Under the pieces are notes generated by a model. That model made no database searches. It was not told the origin of the DNA and saw nothing but the letters and a program-made list of their open reading frames with translations. Shown in pieces: positions 41,525 through 52,439 of a DNA stretch of 64,000 nt (position 1 is its first letter; each line of letters opens with the position of its first letter). Location: positions 15,084,001 through 15,148,000 of the forward strand of contig OX621260.1 of NCBI GenBank assembly GCA_951640165.1, read 5' to 3'. The DNA comes from Pseudoips prasinana (Eukaryota > Arthropoda > Insecta > Lepidoptera > Nolidae). Both the position numbers and the translations under genes were made by a program.

Positions 41525-42553
41525 ATGTAAGTCTGATAAAATAGTCGGTTCGTTTTCATGGATCACACTTGTGATTAGCCTGTCATTTATAACTACATAT
41601 ATTTGTTTGTGAGCGCGTTACTTCACAGATCACCCGATCTGTACATAGTTAGCTCAGTCTCAGTGCTATCCCATTTAAATATTAGAGAACCAGTGTTTGC
41701 CCGAACACTTGTGTCCTATAGTATGTCCAGCGCAATGGACATTACTCCATTGGATTAATTAATAATAATTGTGTGACTACATTTCCTCTATCTTTATTTC
41801 AGGTCAGACTCTGAGTGTGATTACTCGCAAGCATCGATCACTGGACACAAAGTGAAGGCCAGACGCAATCCGTCTGCAGACAGCAATGGGAAACGCAAGA
41901 TGCAGTCACAAACAACAACCGTAACTCGTAGCAGGTGAATAATATTTTGAATTTATTATCTCCTAGTTCTGATTAAATTAAAATAGTAAAGTAGTACGTT
42001 TCCACTAATTGAATTATAATAGTGCAATTTGCATAAGTATTCCATTCGCTGATTAGTTACTTGTAATATTTTCTACAGAAATATCCGTGGTGCCGTTCAT
42101 AAAATATTATGCGATTGTGTGCGCTGCTTACACACCGTTGTTATTTTTTGTTTGCCCCTGCATCTCTCGTTGTAAACATTAACTAATAACAGTTTTCGTT
42201 ATTATTTCAGTAAAAAAACCAACACTGACATGGACATATTCGGCATCAGTAAAAACCGCGACATCCCACCCAAAGAACATTCATCGGATCACCTAACTTC
42301 ATTCTTTGTGAACCGCGTAGCCAGCGGCTGTGAGCGCCGAGCAACGAGCACCGACGGAGAGTACTACATCGACTGCAAGGTGTACAAGGCTGACGACGCT
42401 CGCCTCACCGACTCCGCCGAGCTGTGGAAGAAAGCGCTCGTCCGAATCAAGTTCCAGACCGACGCGGACTCTCCTCAGTGGCGAAAACTACAAGAGCTCG
42501 TGCGTGCGGCTGATATTTTGTTTCCAGACAAACCAACATTTTATGATAATTAA
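41525..42553 (+). CDS. Right-end spliced gene with split start codon; unknown function
   Basis: Three exons inferred. Exon 1 ends ...AAT at 41526 before GTAAGT; exon 2 is 41803-41934 (acceptor TCTTTATTTCAG, donor GTGAAT); exon 3 is 42211-42553 (acceptor TTATTATTTCAG). The first intron splits the ATG (AT|G), and both joins keep phase, giving about 158 residues. The N-terminal part is Ser-rich with a basic cluster (KVKARRNPS, GKRK) like a nuclear signal; the C-terminal 90 residues look globular (EYYIDCKVYKADDARL, SAELWKKALVRIKF, LVRAADILFPDKP). Exon 3 is clearly GC-richer than the rest of the element. Not recognised; it may be a captured host gene or a nuclear regulator. Confidence 0.6.
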
Positions 42554-42599
42554 ACCAAGTACCTAAGTTACAGTTGTTTATTATTTACAGTAACAACCC

Positions 42600-43078
42600 G
42601 TTAACGCTTTAGTCACAAGCTTTGGTTTGTTACAATCATCGGTCACCATCACTCTCGCTCGACATTCTGTTAACAGCGAATACAAACTCGAGTGATCGGT
42701 CGAGTGCAGTAAGTAAACGGAGAGTCGAGTTGATAGTTGACAGTTCATCGTTCTCCGAAACGCCGCATACTGGTCAGACGTATGGAATATAGTGGTAAGG
42801 AGTAAGTTACTAGTCAATGGTCGAGTAAAGCTCATCCAGTACGCGACAAAATGAACTGTCTCGTTCGAGTGTATCGGTCGAGTTGAGTGGCGAGTCGAGT
42901 ATCGATTTGCTCGAATTATCGTTCCAAATCAAGTTCTCAGTACAATGTACTGTCTCGGTCGAGTGGAGAGGCGAGTAGATTATCAATTATTGGGCATTCT
43001 ATACCACTATCGGCAGCGAGGCGCACTCGCCGAGCAACTTGCCGATAGTGGTATAGAATGCCCAATAATATACTACTC
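42600..43078 (-). repeat. Right terminal inverted repeat of the Polinton
   Basis: The tip (42986-43078) is the exact reverse complement of the left tip. The inner part is longer than on the left: it holds an additional internal duplication (two related blocks around CTGTCTCG...CGAGT at about 42855-42905 and 42940-42975) and many copies of CGAGT, several as GGTCGAGT. Boundary with unique DNA is approximate. Confidence 0.85.
42986..43069. repeat. Right terminal hairpin (29-bp arms)
   Basis: Arms 42986-43014 and 43041-43069 are perfect inverted copies; the centre 43015-43040 is the reverse complement of the left centre, so left and right hairpins are in the same orientation relative to the element. 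Confidence 0.9.
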
Positions 43079-43500
43079 AAGTGCACCAAACACTTGATAT
43101 AATAGTTAATTACATTTTTTTTTACTGCAAAGTATGCATTGTGCTGATCAGTCTGAATATAGATATAAGAATATTTATGTGCATTATTTTCAAAAAATTA
43201 TATTCTAGAAGACGATTATTTTAGATTTGGGTCCTTAAGTAGGTACCGCCAGCACATCAGGCTAACCCAATCTGTCAAATTTCTTTTATAGATTTTCAAC
43301 TTTATTACAAAAGCATAAGGTTCACTTTCAATTGGGGAAATTTGACAGATTGGGGTTGCTTGATGTGCTGGCGTCTGTACACTTTGTAGTCAGAGACAAT
43401 AATTATTGTAATTAACTATTATATCAAGTGTATCATCATGTTTCGTGCACTTGAAAGAATATCAAGACGTACCCGTATACGCGTGCTACTTACCTATTTT
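43079..43500. mobile_element. Short relative of the foldback element, abutting the Polinton and carrying a MITE
   Basis: 43079-43240 matches 17448-17590 and 43380-43500 matches 20640-20800, in inverted relation. The mariner-type MITE (43246-43377) separates the arms. The outermost part of the left arm is missing where the Polinton begins. Confidence 0.7.
43246..43377. mobile_element. Mariner/Tc1-type MITE copy
   Basis: Ends CGCCAGCACA and TGTGCTGGCGTCTG with TA on both sides; interior TTTGACAGATTGGGGTTGC as at 973-1107. The left end lacks a few bases of the consensus. Confidence 0.7.
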
Positions 43501-43549
43501 CACTTTAGTCTAAGTCGAAAACGAATAATTCATTGCAAATTCTTTATAG

Positions 43550-43672
43550 ATACACTTTATTGCACCAAATCAAAATATCACATCGTAACATGAATTTTCT
43601 TAAAACTGTGAGGTACAAACGGCGGTCTTATCGCTAATGTCAATCTCTTCCAGAGGACCGTGGATGAACCAC
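43550..43672 (-). repeat. LINE 3' tail
   Basis: CGGCGGTCTTATCGCTAATG and CCAGAGGACCGTGGATGAAC match 20822-20905 and 23186-23220 (minus orientation). Confidence 0.6.
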
Positions 43673-43914
43673 ACGCAAACCCTAGAGGTTTCTGTGCCAC
43701 TTCTAAAAAACAAACTTTTGTTATTTTTGCTCAATAAATACATAAAAAAAAATAAAAAAAAACAAAGCACTGCAGGGAGACAAAGTGGTAATTGGCAGTG
43801 TATATTAGGTATTATATTATAATTATATGCTATGTATATATATCTAGTTACGTAAGTTGAGTGACATATGCACACATTCACATCAGCACCTCTAACAAAT
43901 ATTAACTTACTTAT

Positions 43915-44420
43915 CGTATGGGCAGTGTTTACCCTAGTTTCAGAGTTGTTCCAGTCGCCTAGTAGGCCTCTGACATGGCTTAACGGCAGCTTAAAGTGCC
44001 CTCCCAAGCACGGAGACGCTCAGAAATTAAACCACTTTTGTGGTCACCCATCTACAGACTGACCGCAAATCTAGTTGCTTAACCTCGTGGATTGCGATAT
44101 TGGTGATATTAGAGTATATTATTATAGTCAAGATATACTGTCTGCTCTAATAAACTTTCTAATGTTTACAATATTCAGTACTAAGACGAATAAATACTTT
44201 ATGGGGACAAATTTATTATATTTTTTTAGACAACGCCCGCACTATGGAATCGAGTCCCTGTGTCGCGGGGTACTTTACAAACATATAATAGACGGACACA
44301 AATTACATCAAGACTCCGAACAACTATTTACACAAATAGTTGTCCGGCGCGGGTATCGAACCCGGGACACGAAGCGGCGACGCTACTGAAACTGTCTTAG
44401 CCGCTGCGCCACACAACTAG
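43915..44420. repeat. Repeat I (43915-44090) and SINE S2 (44226-44420, minus)
   Basis: GGGCAGTGTTTACCCTAGTT and AGTGCCCTCCCAAGCACGGA for repeat I; CTGTGTCGCGGGGTACTTTA and minus-strand GGGTTCGATACCC for S2. Confidence 0.7.
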
Positions 44421-44624
44421 TCTGTAGAAAATTAGATTTTGTATATCGAAAATAATTCCAAAGAAATTTCCCAGCTTGTTACAGGATGACCAACATAACC
44501 CATTTCCATCATTTTTGGAAGTTTTGTCTGTTTATCTGTTCGTTTTCGACGACCACGCAAACGAAGTCGCGGGCACTATTAGTAGAAAATAAAAAAACAA
44601 GACTTACTTATTTTTTTTATATAT

Positions 44625-44930
44625 AAAAAAGCGACAGACGAGAATGTGGGTCACCTGATGGTAAGTGATCACCGCCGCCCATGGACACTCGCGACACCAG
44701 AGGAGTCGCGGGTGCGGTGCCGGCCTTTGAGAGTCAGCAAACAAGTGTTGCTGACCCTTCCCCCACCACAATGAGCTCTGGCGACCTTACTTATACGCAA
44801 AAACACAACAATAAGTTATTAATGTTATTATTAAAGAAAGTCTTCTGTAAGGTGGAGGTACTTCCCCAGTCGGGCTGCTCTTTGAGCGAATGAACGCTAT
44901 ACCTACCCTGCCTCTCCTAAAGTTGAGATT
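44625..44930 (+). repeat. Lepidopteran LINE-type repeat
   Basis: GTCACCTGATGGTAAGTGAT, CACCGCCGCCCATGGACACT and GGAGGTACTTCCCCAGTCGG are standard moth repeat phrases; the last part recurs inverted near 6575-6640. The 70-codon frame in it is not a gene. Confidence 0.65.
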
Positions 44931-44969
44931 GGTTTGTAAATACTGGCCTATTTTTTCTCATTTTATATA

Positions 44970-45300
44970 CAACATGTAACTTAATTAACGCAAATCCTGA
45001 AAATAGTTTGTTAAGAATCAATTACTGAATCGATTTATATAATTTTTAATATAGGTAATTTTTTATTCCAAAATAATTAAAACTACGGAAATTATTGTCA
45101 TATGAACCCTGTACAGTCAAAACAAATTGAAATGGACCATGTAGGTACTGTTGGTAGCGTGTTCAACCGCACATATTGAAGACCTGGGTTCAAAAAGAGA
45201 TTTTGGAATTTTTCCGTAAAAATAAATTTCTCAGTATCAGCCCGAAGTCTGGGAGTTGGGCGGTATTACACCCCCGTACCTCGGAGAGCACGTACGTTCT
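44970..45300 (+). repeat. Truncated MITE F joined to SINE S5
   Basis: MITE F stops at about 45139 (GAAATGGACC); from 45140 the tRNA-like head TACTGTTGGTAGCGTGTTCA and GACCTGGGTTCAAAAAGAGA begins SINE S5. Confidence 0.65.
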
Positions 45301-45465
45301 TAAAACTTTATTTATACTTATTTTGATTGACTGACATAAGCAAAGACGGTTATCGTCAATAACTATAATAGTTTGTCATATTTATTTATTTATTCTTTCA
45401 ATAGGTCCTTCAGAGCTGACAATTCATTACTATTTAATTGCAAACCGAACAATACGTCATAAACG

Positions 45466-46478
45466 AAGAACTCAATATTATACAATTTTAGCCGAGAGTA
45501 AATCGCCTATTATATTTCATGTAAAATCATATACATGTTAACTTGTTTACGAATATTTCCTACTAATATTATAAATGCGAAAGATTAATATCCTGTAATA
45601 TAATAATATACTGGGGCATTATTTACACATGGCCATCTGACCCCAAACTAAGCAGAGCTTGTACTATGGAAACCAGATAACTGATATACTACATATATCT
45701 ACTACTTTTTTTGTAAATACATACTTATATAGGTAATTACACCCAGACATGTTCATGCACACAAATATCTGTCCGGGGTGGGAATTAAACCCACGACCTC
45801 CGGCGTGAAAAGCAAGCATTTGCTAACCACACCAACAGGCCCGTATTGTAAGTATGGATGCATAGATAATTATATGGATGTTTGTTACTCTTTTGACGCA
45901 AAATCCGTGCCCCGTGGTACCTATATATGTAGGTACCACGGCAAAACACATAGTAATTAACAACGGGTAAAACCGCAAGCACGGTACAGCTAGTAAACTG
46001 TAATAATAAAAAATAGAATACTGCCTATGTTACTCGATAATACAGCCCACGCAGGTTTCTGAGTTGGTACGACCAATCTTCGACAGGTAGCGCCACTAAC
46101 ATTCCAATAAAGTTCATATATTGCCGTGACAGTTAATGCAATTTTTTTTTTATCTCAGTATATACAACATGTTACGTAATTAAGGCACACCCTTAAACAC
46201 CCCAATTAGAATATTTTATTGTAATCATAATACATACACTGAATTTTTTATTTAACATGTATATGCATTGTTATTCACTAAATTCGTTTCTTGGAATAAA
46301 GTTTATTTTTCTTTATTTTGTATTGAATGATGGAATTTGTATGAATACAAATAAAACTGCGATTTTAAAAGTCTTATTACTTTGACGGCGGTCCATTTAT
46401 ATATAAATCGATTCAGTAAACGATTCTGAACAAACTATTTTCAGGATGTGCGTTAATTACGTTGCATGTTGTATATGA
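45466..46478. repeat. Inverted copy of the 21.6-22.55 kb composite block
   Basis: Contains minus-strand SINE S3 (45595-45845), the CTATATATGTAGGTACCACG palindrome, the GGTAGCGCCACTAAC middle and a MITE F (46160-46478), in inverse order to 21608-22552. Confidence 0.8.
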
Positions 46479-46725
46479 AAACCTACTATATGTGCAAAAA
46501 TATATCGATTCCTTCTGTAAAAGGAGCGATACACATAATGTAAATACTAGATATAAGAATAATCTCATATTGCATACTACCCGTCTCCACAAAATAAATA
46601 ACTCTTTTATAGGGCAATGTATAAGATTTTATAACAAACTTCCCAATGATATTAGAGAATTGTGCACGAATAAGTTTAAAAGAATTATTAAACCCAAATT
46701 GTGTAGCATATTACAAAATTTCTGA
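46462..46725 (+). pseudogene. LINE reverse transcriptase C-terminal fragment
   Basis: The 87-codon frame encodes THNVNTRYKNNLILHTTRL and FIGQCIRFYNKLPNDIRELC, a pattern typical of the last 80 residues of CR1/Rex-type non-LTR reverse transcriptases. The first dozen codons come from the MITE F end. No RT domain precedes it. Confidence 0.65.
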
Positions 46726-46814
46726 TTATTTATGTGACAAAAGTGCTTGGGATTGAGTTGTTCTGAGTCAACATACATGATTGTAATTAATCTTAAGTAT
46801 ATTTTATTTTAGCG

Positions 46815-46900
46815 ATAGCGCAAGACCGGCAATTGTGGAGATCTTTGGGGGAGGCCTTTGTCCAGCAGTGGACGTCTTTCGGCTGATATGATGATGATAT
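46815..46900 (+). repeat. RTE-like LINE 3' end
   Basis: GATAGCGCAAGACCGGCAAT, GGAGGCCTTTGTCCAGCAGT and GGACGTCTTTCGGCTGATAT followed by the GATGATGATA tail. Confidence 0.7.
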
Positions 46901-47379
46901 TTTATTTTAAAAAGGATTCCTACTGGGTTTTCTAGCAGTATTTCTCAGTAGCTGCCACGTCATGCCCTGCCCGGTAGGGTAAACTAAAATGACGTTTCCA
47001 CATAACTTTATTTTTTACTTGAATTTTTTAGTAACTAGTAAGTTATAAAATACGCTGTCTAGTGAATCAGTTTACAGAGCCAAAAAGCGCTGTGTGTACT
47101 CCACCTCTCTTAATTTTTAGGCCATGACCATGACTGACTGGCGTGAGTCGGTAATGTATGACAAGGTCTTTTAAATATTCAACAAGTCAATTAACGGAGA
47201 TACTCAGACCACAATGTCACTATAAGACCAATATGGTAAAAAGAAGATATAACTGGTTCTAAGAATTTGCCCTAAAAAGCATTAAAGTGCGACCGTCGCT
47301 ATAAACACAAGGTCCGTCATAATAATAATACCTTAATATAGACAGAACCATTCACTCAATATGTAGTAAAAATATAGCT

Positions 47380-47945
47380 ATAACTATAAATTTCGATAAT
47401 TAAACTTAACCATAATATCTGTGACAATAACTTAATACAAGCTAGCTAAACATCATTGCTATTATTGCTATTATAAAATAAATTTTATAAATGTTTTCAT
47501 ACAATCCGTATACCTAAATATTATCTATGTCATTATAAATAAAAAACTATTCCTAATTATATTACTACAAACATGTCTTTTTTAAATTCTACGTGCATAA
47601 AAACCTTTTTTATTTTATTTTTAAGCATGAATCTATCATTCAAGAGCATAGGATAGACTGAATAAGGGCTAAACACTTTTATCTTTTTATACGTAAATCG
47701 GCAATATTACTTTAAAAATATCAGGATATCATCACCCATCTCATCCCGTGGGCGGCGTAGAAGTCGACCCGAGGGAATATCTACCAGAGGACGGGCAGCA
47801 GCTTCCTTCTGAGTACTATGACCATCTTACAGCGAACGCCAAGCCGTTTGCCAAGCGTGGCGATTGTGGCATATCACCCCAAGATGATTCTTGGGGGAGG
47901 CTTGTCCAGCAGTGCACTTCTTTCAGCTGTAATGATGATGAATTA
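47380..47945. repeat. Repeat N copy and inverted LINE-end repeat
   Basis: 47380-47625 matches 7262-7475. 47730-47945 is the inverse of 27541-27780 (CCGTTTGCCAAGCGTGGCGA, GTGGCATATCACCCC). Confidence 0.65.
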
Positions 47946-47974
47946 GAAATTATAAACAATAGATAATTGAAGAA

Positions 47975-48222
47975 ATTAGACAGATCAGGGTAGCTGGATG
48001 TGCTGGCGTCTGTACACACGGCTACATATCAAGCTATGCATTTCCAGTATGAGCTGATCTCGTGTTGTATAGGATTCCCATACAATGAGAGGTGCACATG
48101 CAGCTACCCCAATCTGTCAAATTTCTTTTATGGATTTTCAACTTTATAATAACAGCATAAGGTTCACTTTCAATTGGAGAAATTTGACAGATTGGGGTAA
48201 CTTGATGTGCTGGAGTCTGTAC
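47975..48222. repeat. Mariner-type MITE pieces
   Basis: 47975-48017 ends ATGTGCTGGCGTCTGTAC; 48100-48222 carries the interior and a second end, TGTGCTGGAGTCTGTAC; 85 bases of other DNA lie between. Confidence 0.65.
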
Positions 48223-48317
48223 AAAAAGAGAAATATATTATGCACACATTCAGCCTATCCAGATCACTAGTTAAAGCTGCAGCCTTTTTATAAATCAACA
48301 TTACTTACTTGTCTTAC

Positions 48318-48830
48318 TTATCGTGTGGGCAGTGGTTACCCTATTGTCAGAGTTGTTCAAGCCGCCCATTACGCCTCTGACATGGCTTAACGACTGTTGC
48401 CCAATGGATACAACCGGGACCGACAGCTTAACGTGCCCTCCGCAGCACAGAGACGCTCAGAAATTAAACCACATTCACGGTCACCCATCTATGGACCGAC
48501 CGCGAGCCTAGTTGCTGATCTCGCCAATCACATACGGACCGGTGAGAGCATCTAGCTACGAGCGCCATAAAATAATAATAATAATATATAGGGACAATGT
48601 CACACAGATCATCCTAGCCCCAAACTAAGCAAAGCTTGTACTATGGGTACCAGGCGACGATATACATACTTATATAGATAGGTAAATACTTATATACATA
48701 GAAAACATCCATGACTCAGAAACAAATATTCGTGCTCATCACACAAATATTTGCACTTACCGGGATTCGAACCCAGGACCACCAGCTTCGTAGGCAGGAT
48801 CACTACCAACTAGGCTAAGGTGACCACCAT
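48318..48830. repeat. Repeat I (48318-48560) and SINE S1 (48590-48830, minus)
   Basis: Repeat I: GTGGTTACCCTATTGTCAGA, CTTAACGTGCCCTCCGCAGC. S1: GTGCTCATCACACAAATATT and GGATTCGAACCCAGGACCAC. Confidence 0.7.
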
Positions 48831-48839
48831 AAAATTATA

Positions 48840-50265
48840 AATATATAAATCAACATCAAATTATAAGAGTACCACTTCGTAATGAATGCGCAACCGTAAA
48901 TTCGGTTTGGCTTCCTAATTGATCATCATTGGTTACGTCATCAGTCATTACTCAATGCTTTTATGAATTGGTACCTACTATGTCACTGGGTTCGCGGTTT
49001 GCGTGCTGTATGTCTTTAGAGCAGGCGGATACTTGTACTACTAAAAGTAATTAACCAAACTACAGACAAGATACGCTTAAAGACTCCGTAAATGCTTATG
49101 ACTGCATCGTTGGTATCACAGATAATAATTTCGGCATAGGAACAAAATCAATTAGTTACGATTTTACGACATGGATACCTGTGCTGTGTTGGCAAATTAT
49201 AATACACCAGTGTATTCTAAATTGTTTGGAAATTGTAAAGTTTTGAGGCCTCCAAAATTTCCGGTCTTGCGTTGCATCCAATGGCATCTCCAATCCAGCG
49301 ACCCTCACAAGTTCATAAATTTTATTCAATTAAGTTAACTCATTGTTCATGTTTTCAAATAATAATATTGATATTTTTTAATATTTCGCTTCTAGAAAAG
49401 TGGGTTAGGTTAGTAGTGCGACCATACAACGCCTGAAACTAATTTGTTTTCACAACAATCCCCTTAAATTACGAGTAATAACAATGCGTTATGAACTTAA
49501 ATTCCTGCTCAGATTATAATATTTGCTAATACGGATTATTTTGCATTACAAATGGAAGATTTTATGATTTGCTATTTAATACAACACATTCAATAATAAT
49601 TTTATAACCTTATAAAATATCAACGTCAGTGCGGAATGTGGAGATCTTTGGGGGAAGCCTGTGTCCAAGAGTGGGTGTCTTTCGGCTGATATTTTTTTTT
49701 TTACAAATCTTAAATTATTTATATCTCTTCACAAACAGTGATAATTACATGGAATTACATAATTAAATACATATGAGTACATTTTGTTTGCGAGAGACTG
49801 GATAATTATGATGATGATGAAAACATCAAAGCTCCAGCATGATAACTTATGCGGCTATTCCAAGCGATGTCTCTAAGTTAACCACTCAATTTGAACTGCC
49901 AACGCGCCCTTTAATTTACTGAGACAAACAGACCGATCCACGCGGAATCGGACGCTAAAGGTTTTATTCATCTAGGTAACCTAATTAGCTTTGCTTTGAA
50001 ACAACATTACTCCAACAGTATTTCATCTATTCGCCTTATTTACCATCATCGGTACGGATTTATGTGCCCTTACAGGGTATCATGTTGAAACATAAGTAAT
50101 ACCATTGTAACAACATGATTTGCAATAAATAAATTAAATTGAAATTGCAATGCGCAGATGGAATAAAATAACAAAACCATTATATACGTTCTTAATAGGC
50201 AAATACAGTATCAGTGACAAAAAAAATATTTGAATTAGTCTGTCCGTGTGGTCTGTGTTATAACA
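48840..50265. other. Mostly unassigned DNA with small repeat pieces
   Basis: RTE LINE pieces at 49260-49320 and 49620-49690 (GTGGAGATCTTTGGGGGAAG). 49995-50080 is a lone end of the TIR element at 55646-56377 (AGTATTTCATCTATTCGCC, ATCATCGGTACGGATTTATG). No gene seen. Confidence 0.45.
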
Positions 50266-50269
50266 TACT

Positions 50270-50472
50270 AGCTGTGCCCCGCGGTTTTACTCGCAGGCTA
50301 TAATTTATAAAGTTTAATAACTTTATAAATTATAGCCTATTTGTTAATCCAGGGTGTCAGCTAACTCCATACCAAATTTTATTGAAATCGCTCCTGCCGT
50401 TTAGACGTGAAGAAGTAACAAACATACACACTCACACACTCACAAATTTTCGCCTTTATAATATTAGTAGGG
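50270..50472 (+). repeat. Interspersed repeat H1
   Basis: GCTGTGCCCCGCGGTTTTAC through GCCTTTATAATATTAGTAG. Contains a short inverted repeat TTATAAAGTTTAATAACTTTATAA not present in other copies. Confidence 0.75.
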
Positions 50473-50830
50473 TAAGTACTCGGATATATATATTTAAATC
50501 CTTAAATATATAACCAATTACAAAGCTATTATTTTTGAAAATAGTACTATTTAGTAGTATATATTTAAGGACTTAAAAATATTTAAAATTAAACCATTAA
50601 AAACAACGAGTTGGCAAGCGCAGAAGACTCTCAACCAGTAGCTTAATTCAAACCACTAACACTTGAGGGCACCTTATGGGGTTCGGGCCACAGCTCAGGT
50701 GAGATTTTTCTCTTAAGTTAAATTCTCAGTATTAGCCCGGAGTGTGGAAGATGGCGGTCTTACGCAACCAACCAGTTGCTCTCAACGGTCAGTAAGTGAA
50801 GTGAACGGTGTGGTACCTAGGTTAAGTACC

Positions 50831-51320
50831 TTTTTTTTTTGATAAGGCAGGGGGAATGCCTATCCATGCCACCCGCAAAAAGTGTCTACGGGTGGGTATG
50901 TCGGACTCGCACCGACTAAACCTACCTGCCGTGGACTTCTCTTGGCGCCTAATGGGGGAGCCCCGGGAACGCGGGTATGCTGCTCCGGTGCTCCCTTTTG
51001 CGCCATGTCCCAGTTGTTCACGGACACGTACCCTGGGAGGGTTCTGGTTTGCCCTTCCCAATTGCCGACTCCTGCCAGTCCGGCACAGCGACTGCGCCAC
51101 AAACAGATCGCTGTCTTCCCGGAGCTGCTTGCACGTGGCGGCAGTAGAGGACACTTCTCTGACTGCCGCCGCAGCCCCGAGGGGGGGTTGGGCTACCGGC
51201 TGCTGCCGCCACCCCGACGCCTCCTCCGTCTGCGAGTAGGATCGGCTCTCTCCCGCTCCCGCTCGGCGGCCTCCTTTTGGAGCATGACTGCCTCACAAAA
51301 GGAGACCACGGCGTCCCACT
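50831..51320 (-). mobile_element. 5'-truncated LINE insertion with 17-base target duplication
   Basis: Target duplication TACCTAGGTTAAGTACC at 50814-50830 and 51321-51337. The insert starts with T10 (a poly-A tail read on the minus strand). The GC-rich minus strand encodes the end of a LINE ORF1-like protein with Arg-rich stretches (AERERERADPTRRRR). Frames on either strand here are fragments or shadows. Confidence 0.8.
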
Positions 51321-51479
51321 TACCTAGGTTAAGTACCTAGGTACCACACCGTTGCGCGGTGTGTCTGTCTGCTAGCTTCTTCGTGCTTGTTGTCGTTAGA
51401 TACAGTCGGTAAGCTATTTCAAAGACCTACCCTATGGCTTGAACAACTCTGACACTAGGGTACGACATAATTTTCTTTT

Positions 51480-51790
51480 CTTTTTTAAGTCAATACCCGC
51501 AGCCCTCACTAGGGAATCTAATCCCTGTGCCGCGGGGTACTTACAAACATATCATAGACGGACACAAATTACATCCAGACTCAGAACAACTATTTATGGG
51601 TCACACAAATAATTGTCCGGCGGGAATCGAACCCGGGACACGAAGCGGCGAGGCGATTGTATTAGCCGCTGCGCCACACCTGCAGTCAAATGTCAGTATA
51701 GTATGTGTTCTTCGGAGAGCACGTATAGACGTTAGTCCTGTACCTGACCTCTTTCCGGTCGTGAAGGTTAGGGCACAAGTGTGTGCCTGA
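51480..51790 (-). repeat. SINE S2 (51480-51686) and S5 fragment (51700-51790)
   Basis: S2: TGTGCCGCGGGGTACTTACA and minus GGGTTCGATTCCCGCC. S5: GTCCTGTACCTGACCTCTTT and CCGGTCGTGAAGG. Confidence 0.7.
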
Positions 51791-51944
51791 ACCGGAATTA
51801 GGGGATAGAAAGCCGCCTAGCCGCTTCGTGTCAAGAATTCGGTACCCCTATGCGTGTATCGTATAGATTTATGTGATTAATAAGTAGTACTTTTGAGTTT
51901 CGTAGTTTTGTGTCCATTAATTATATTATCATCATCATATCCTA

Positions 51945-52165
51945 GACGGTCACCGTAGCCTAGTTGGTAGTCCCGGTAGGTGCAAATATTTGTGTGATGA
52001 GCACGAATATTTGTTTCTGAGTCATGGATGTTTTCTATGTATATAAGTATTTAGGTATCTATCTATATAAGTACGTATATCGTCGCATTAATTATATTAT
52101 ATCGTAAGCTTTGCTTCGTTTGGGGCTAGGATGATCTGTATGACATTGTCCCCTGATATTATCAG
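51945..52165 (+). repeat. SINE family S1
   Basis: GTCACCGTAGCCTAGTTGGT, GCAAATATTTGTGTGATGAG and the GATCTGTATGACATTGTCCC end, inverse of 48590-48830. Confidence 0.7.
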
Positions 52166-52173
52166 ATAATATA

Positions 52174-52430
52174 TCAGCCGAAAAATGCTGGACAAAGGCC
52201 TCCCCCAAAGATCTTCGCAAGGGCTAGTCTGGCGCTTCCCGCATCTAGCGGTTTCCATGATCCTCACAAGATCATCGGTCCATCTTGTTCTGTTGTGTCG
52301 GTTCTACGAGCTACCTATGTGCCCTGCCCACTGCCACTACAGCTTGGCAATTCTTCGGGCTATGTCGGTTAGTTTCGTTCGCCTACGGATCACAATTATG
52401 TTTGTAAAGTATCCCAGGATCGATCGACGA
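52174..52430 (-). repeat. RTE-like LINE 3' fragment
   Basis: GGACAAAGGCCTCCCCCAAA, CTCACAAGATCATCGGTCCA and CCTGCCCACTGCCACTACAG match the minus-oriented LINE at 8305-8600. Confidence 0.65.
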
Positions 52431-52439
52431 TTGTAATAT

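Larger units (their letters stand above)
27915..43078. mobile_element. Polinton/Maverick (adintovirus-like) endogenous element, apparently intact
   Basis: Seen: terminal inverted repeats with identical tips (27915-28007 and 42986-43078) enclose a 15.2-kb block carrying the hallmark Polinton/adintovirus set: packaging ATPase, integrase with chromodomain, adenain-like protease, minor and major capsid-type proteins and protein-primed PolB. Ten genes run left to right, two run leftward (a spliced gene and PolB), and a spliced gene faces the right end. All long frames are open. Known: such elements are integrated double-stranded DNA viruses or virus-derived transposons that replicate with PolB and integrate with a retroviral-type integrase. 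Inferred: a young copy, because frames and terminal tips are conserved. No clear target-site duplication is visible; the bases just outside (GGGCGC on the left, AAGTGC on the right) do not match. Confidence 0.93.

Noticed and set aside
41286..41525. 79-codon frame upstream of the right-end gene
   Set aside because: Lies in the inferred 5' UTR after the TATA box and shows no protein character; the split ATG model is preferred.
50822..51340. Several GC-rich frames of 80-152 codons on both strands
   Set aside because: Shadows within a 5'-truncated LINE; only the minus-strand ORF1-like reading is plausible and it is a fragment.
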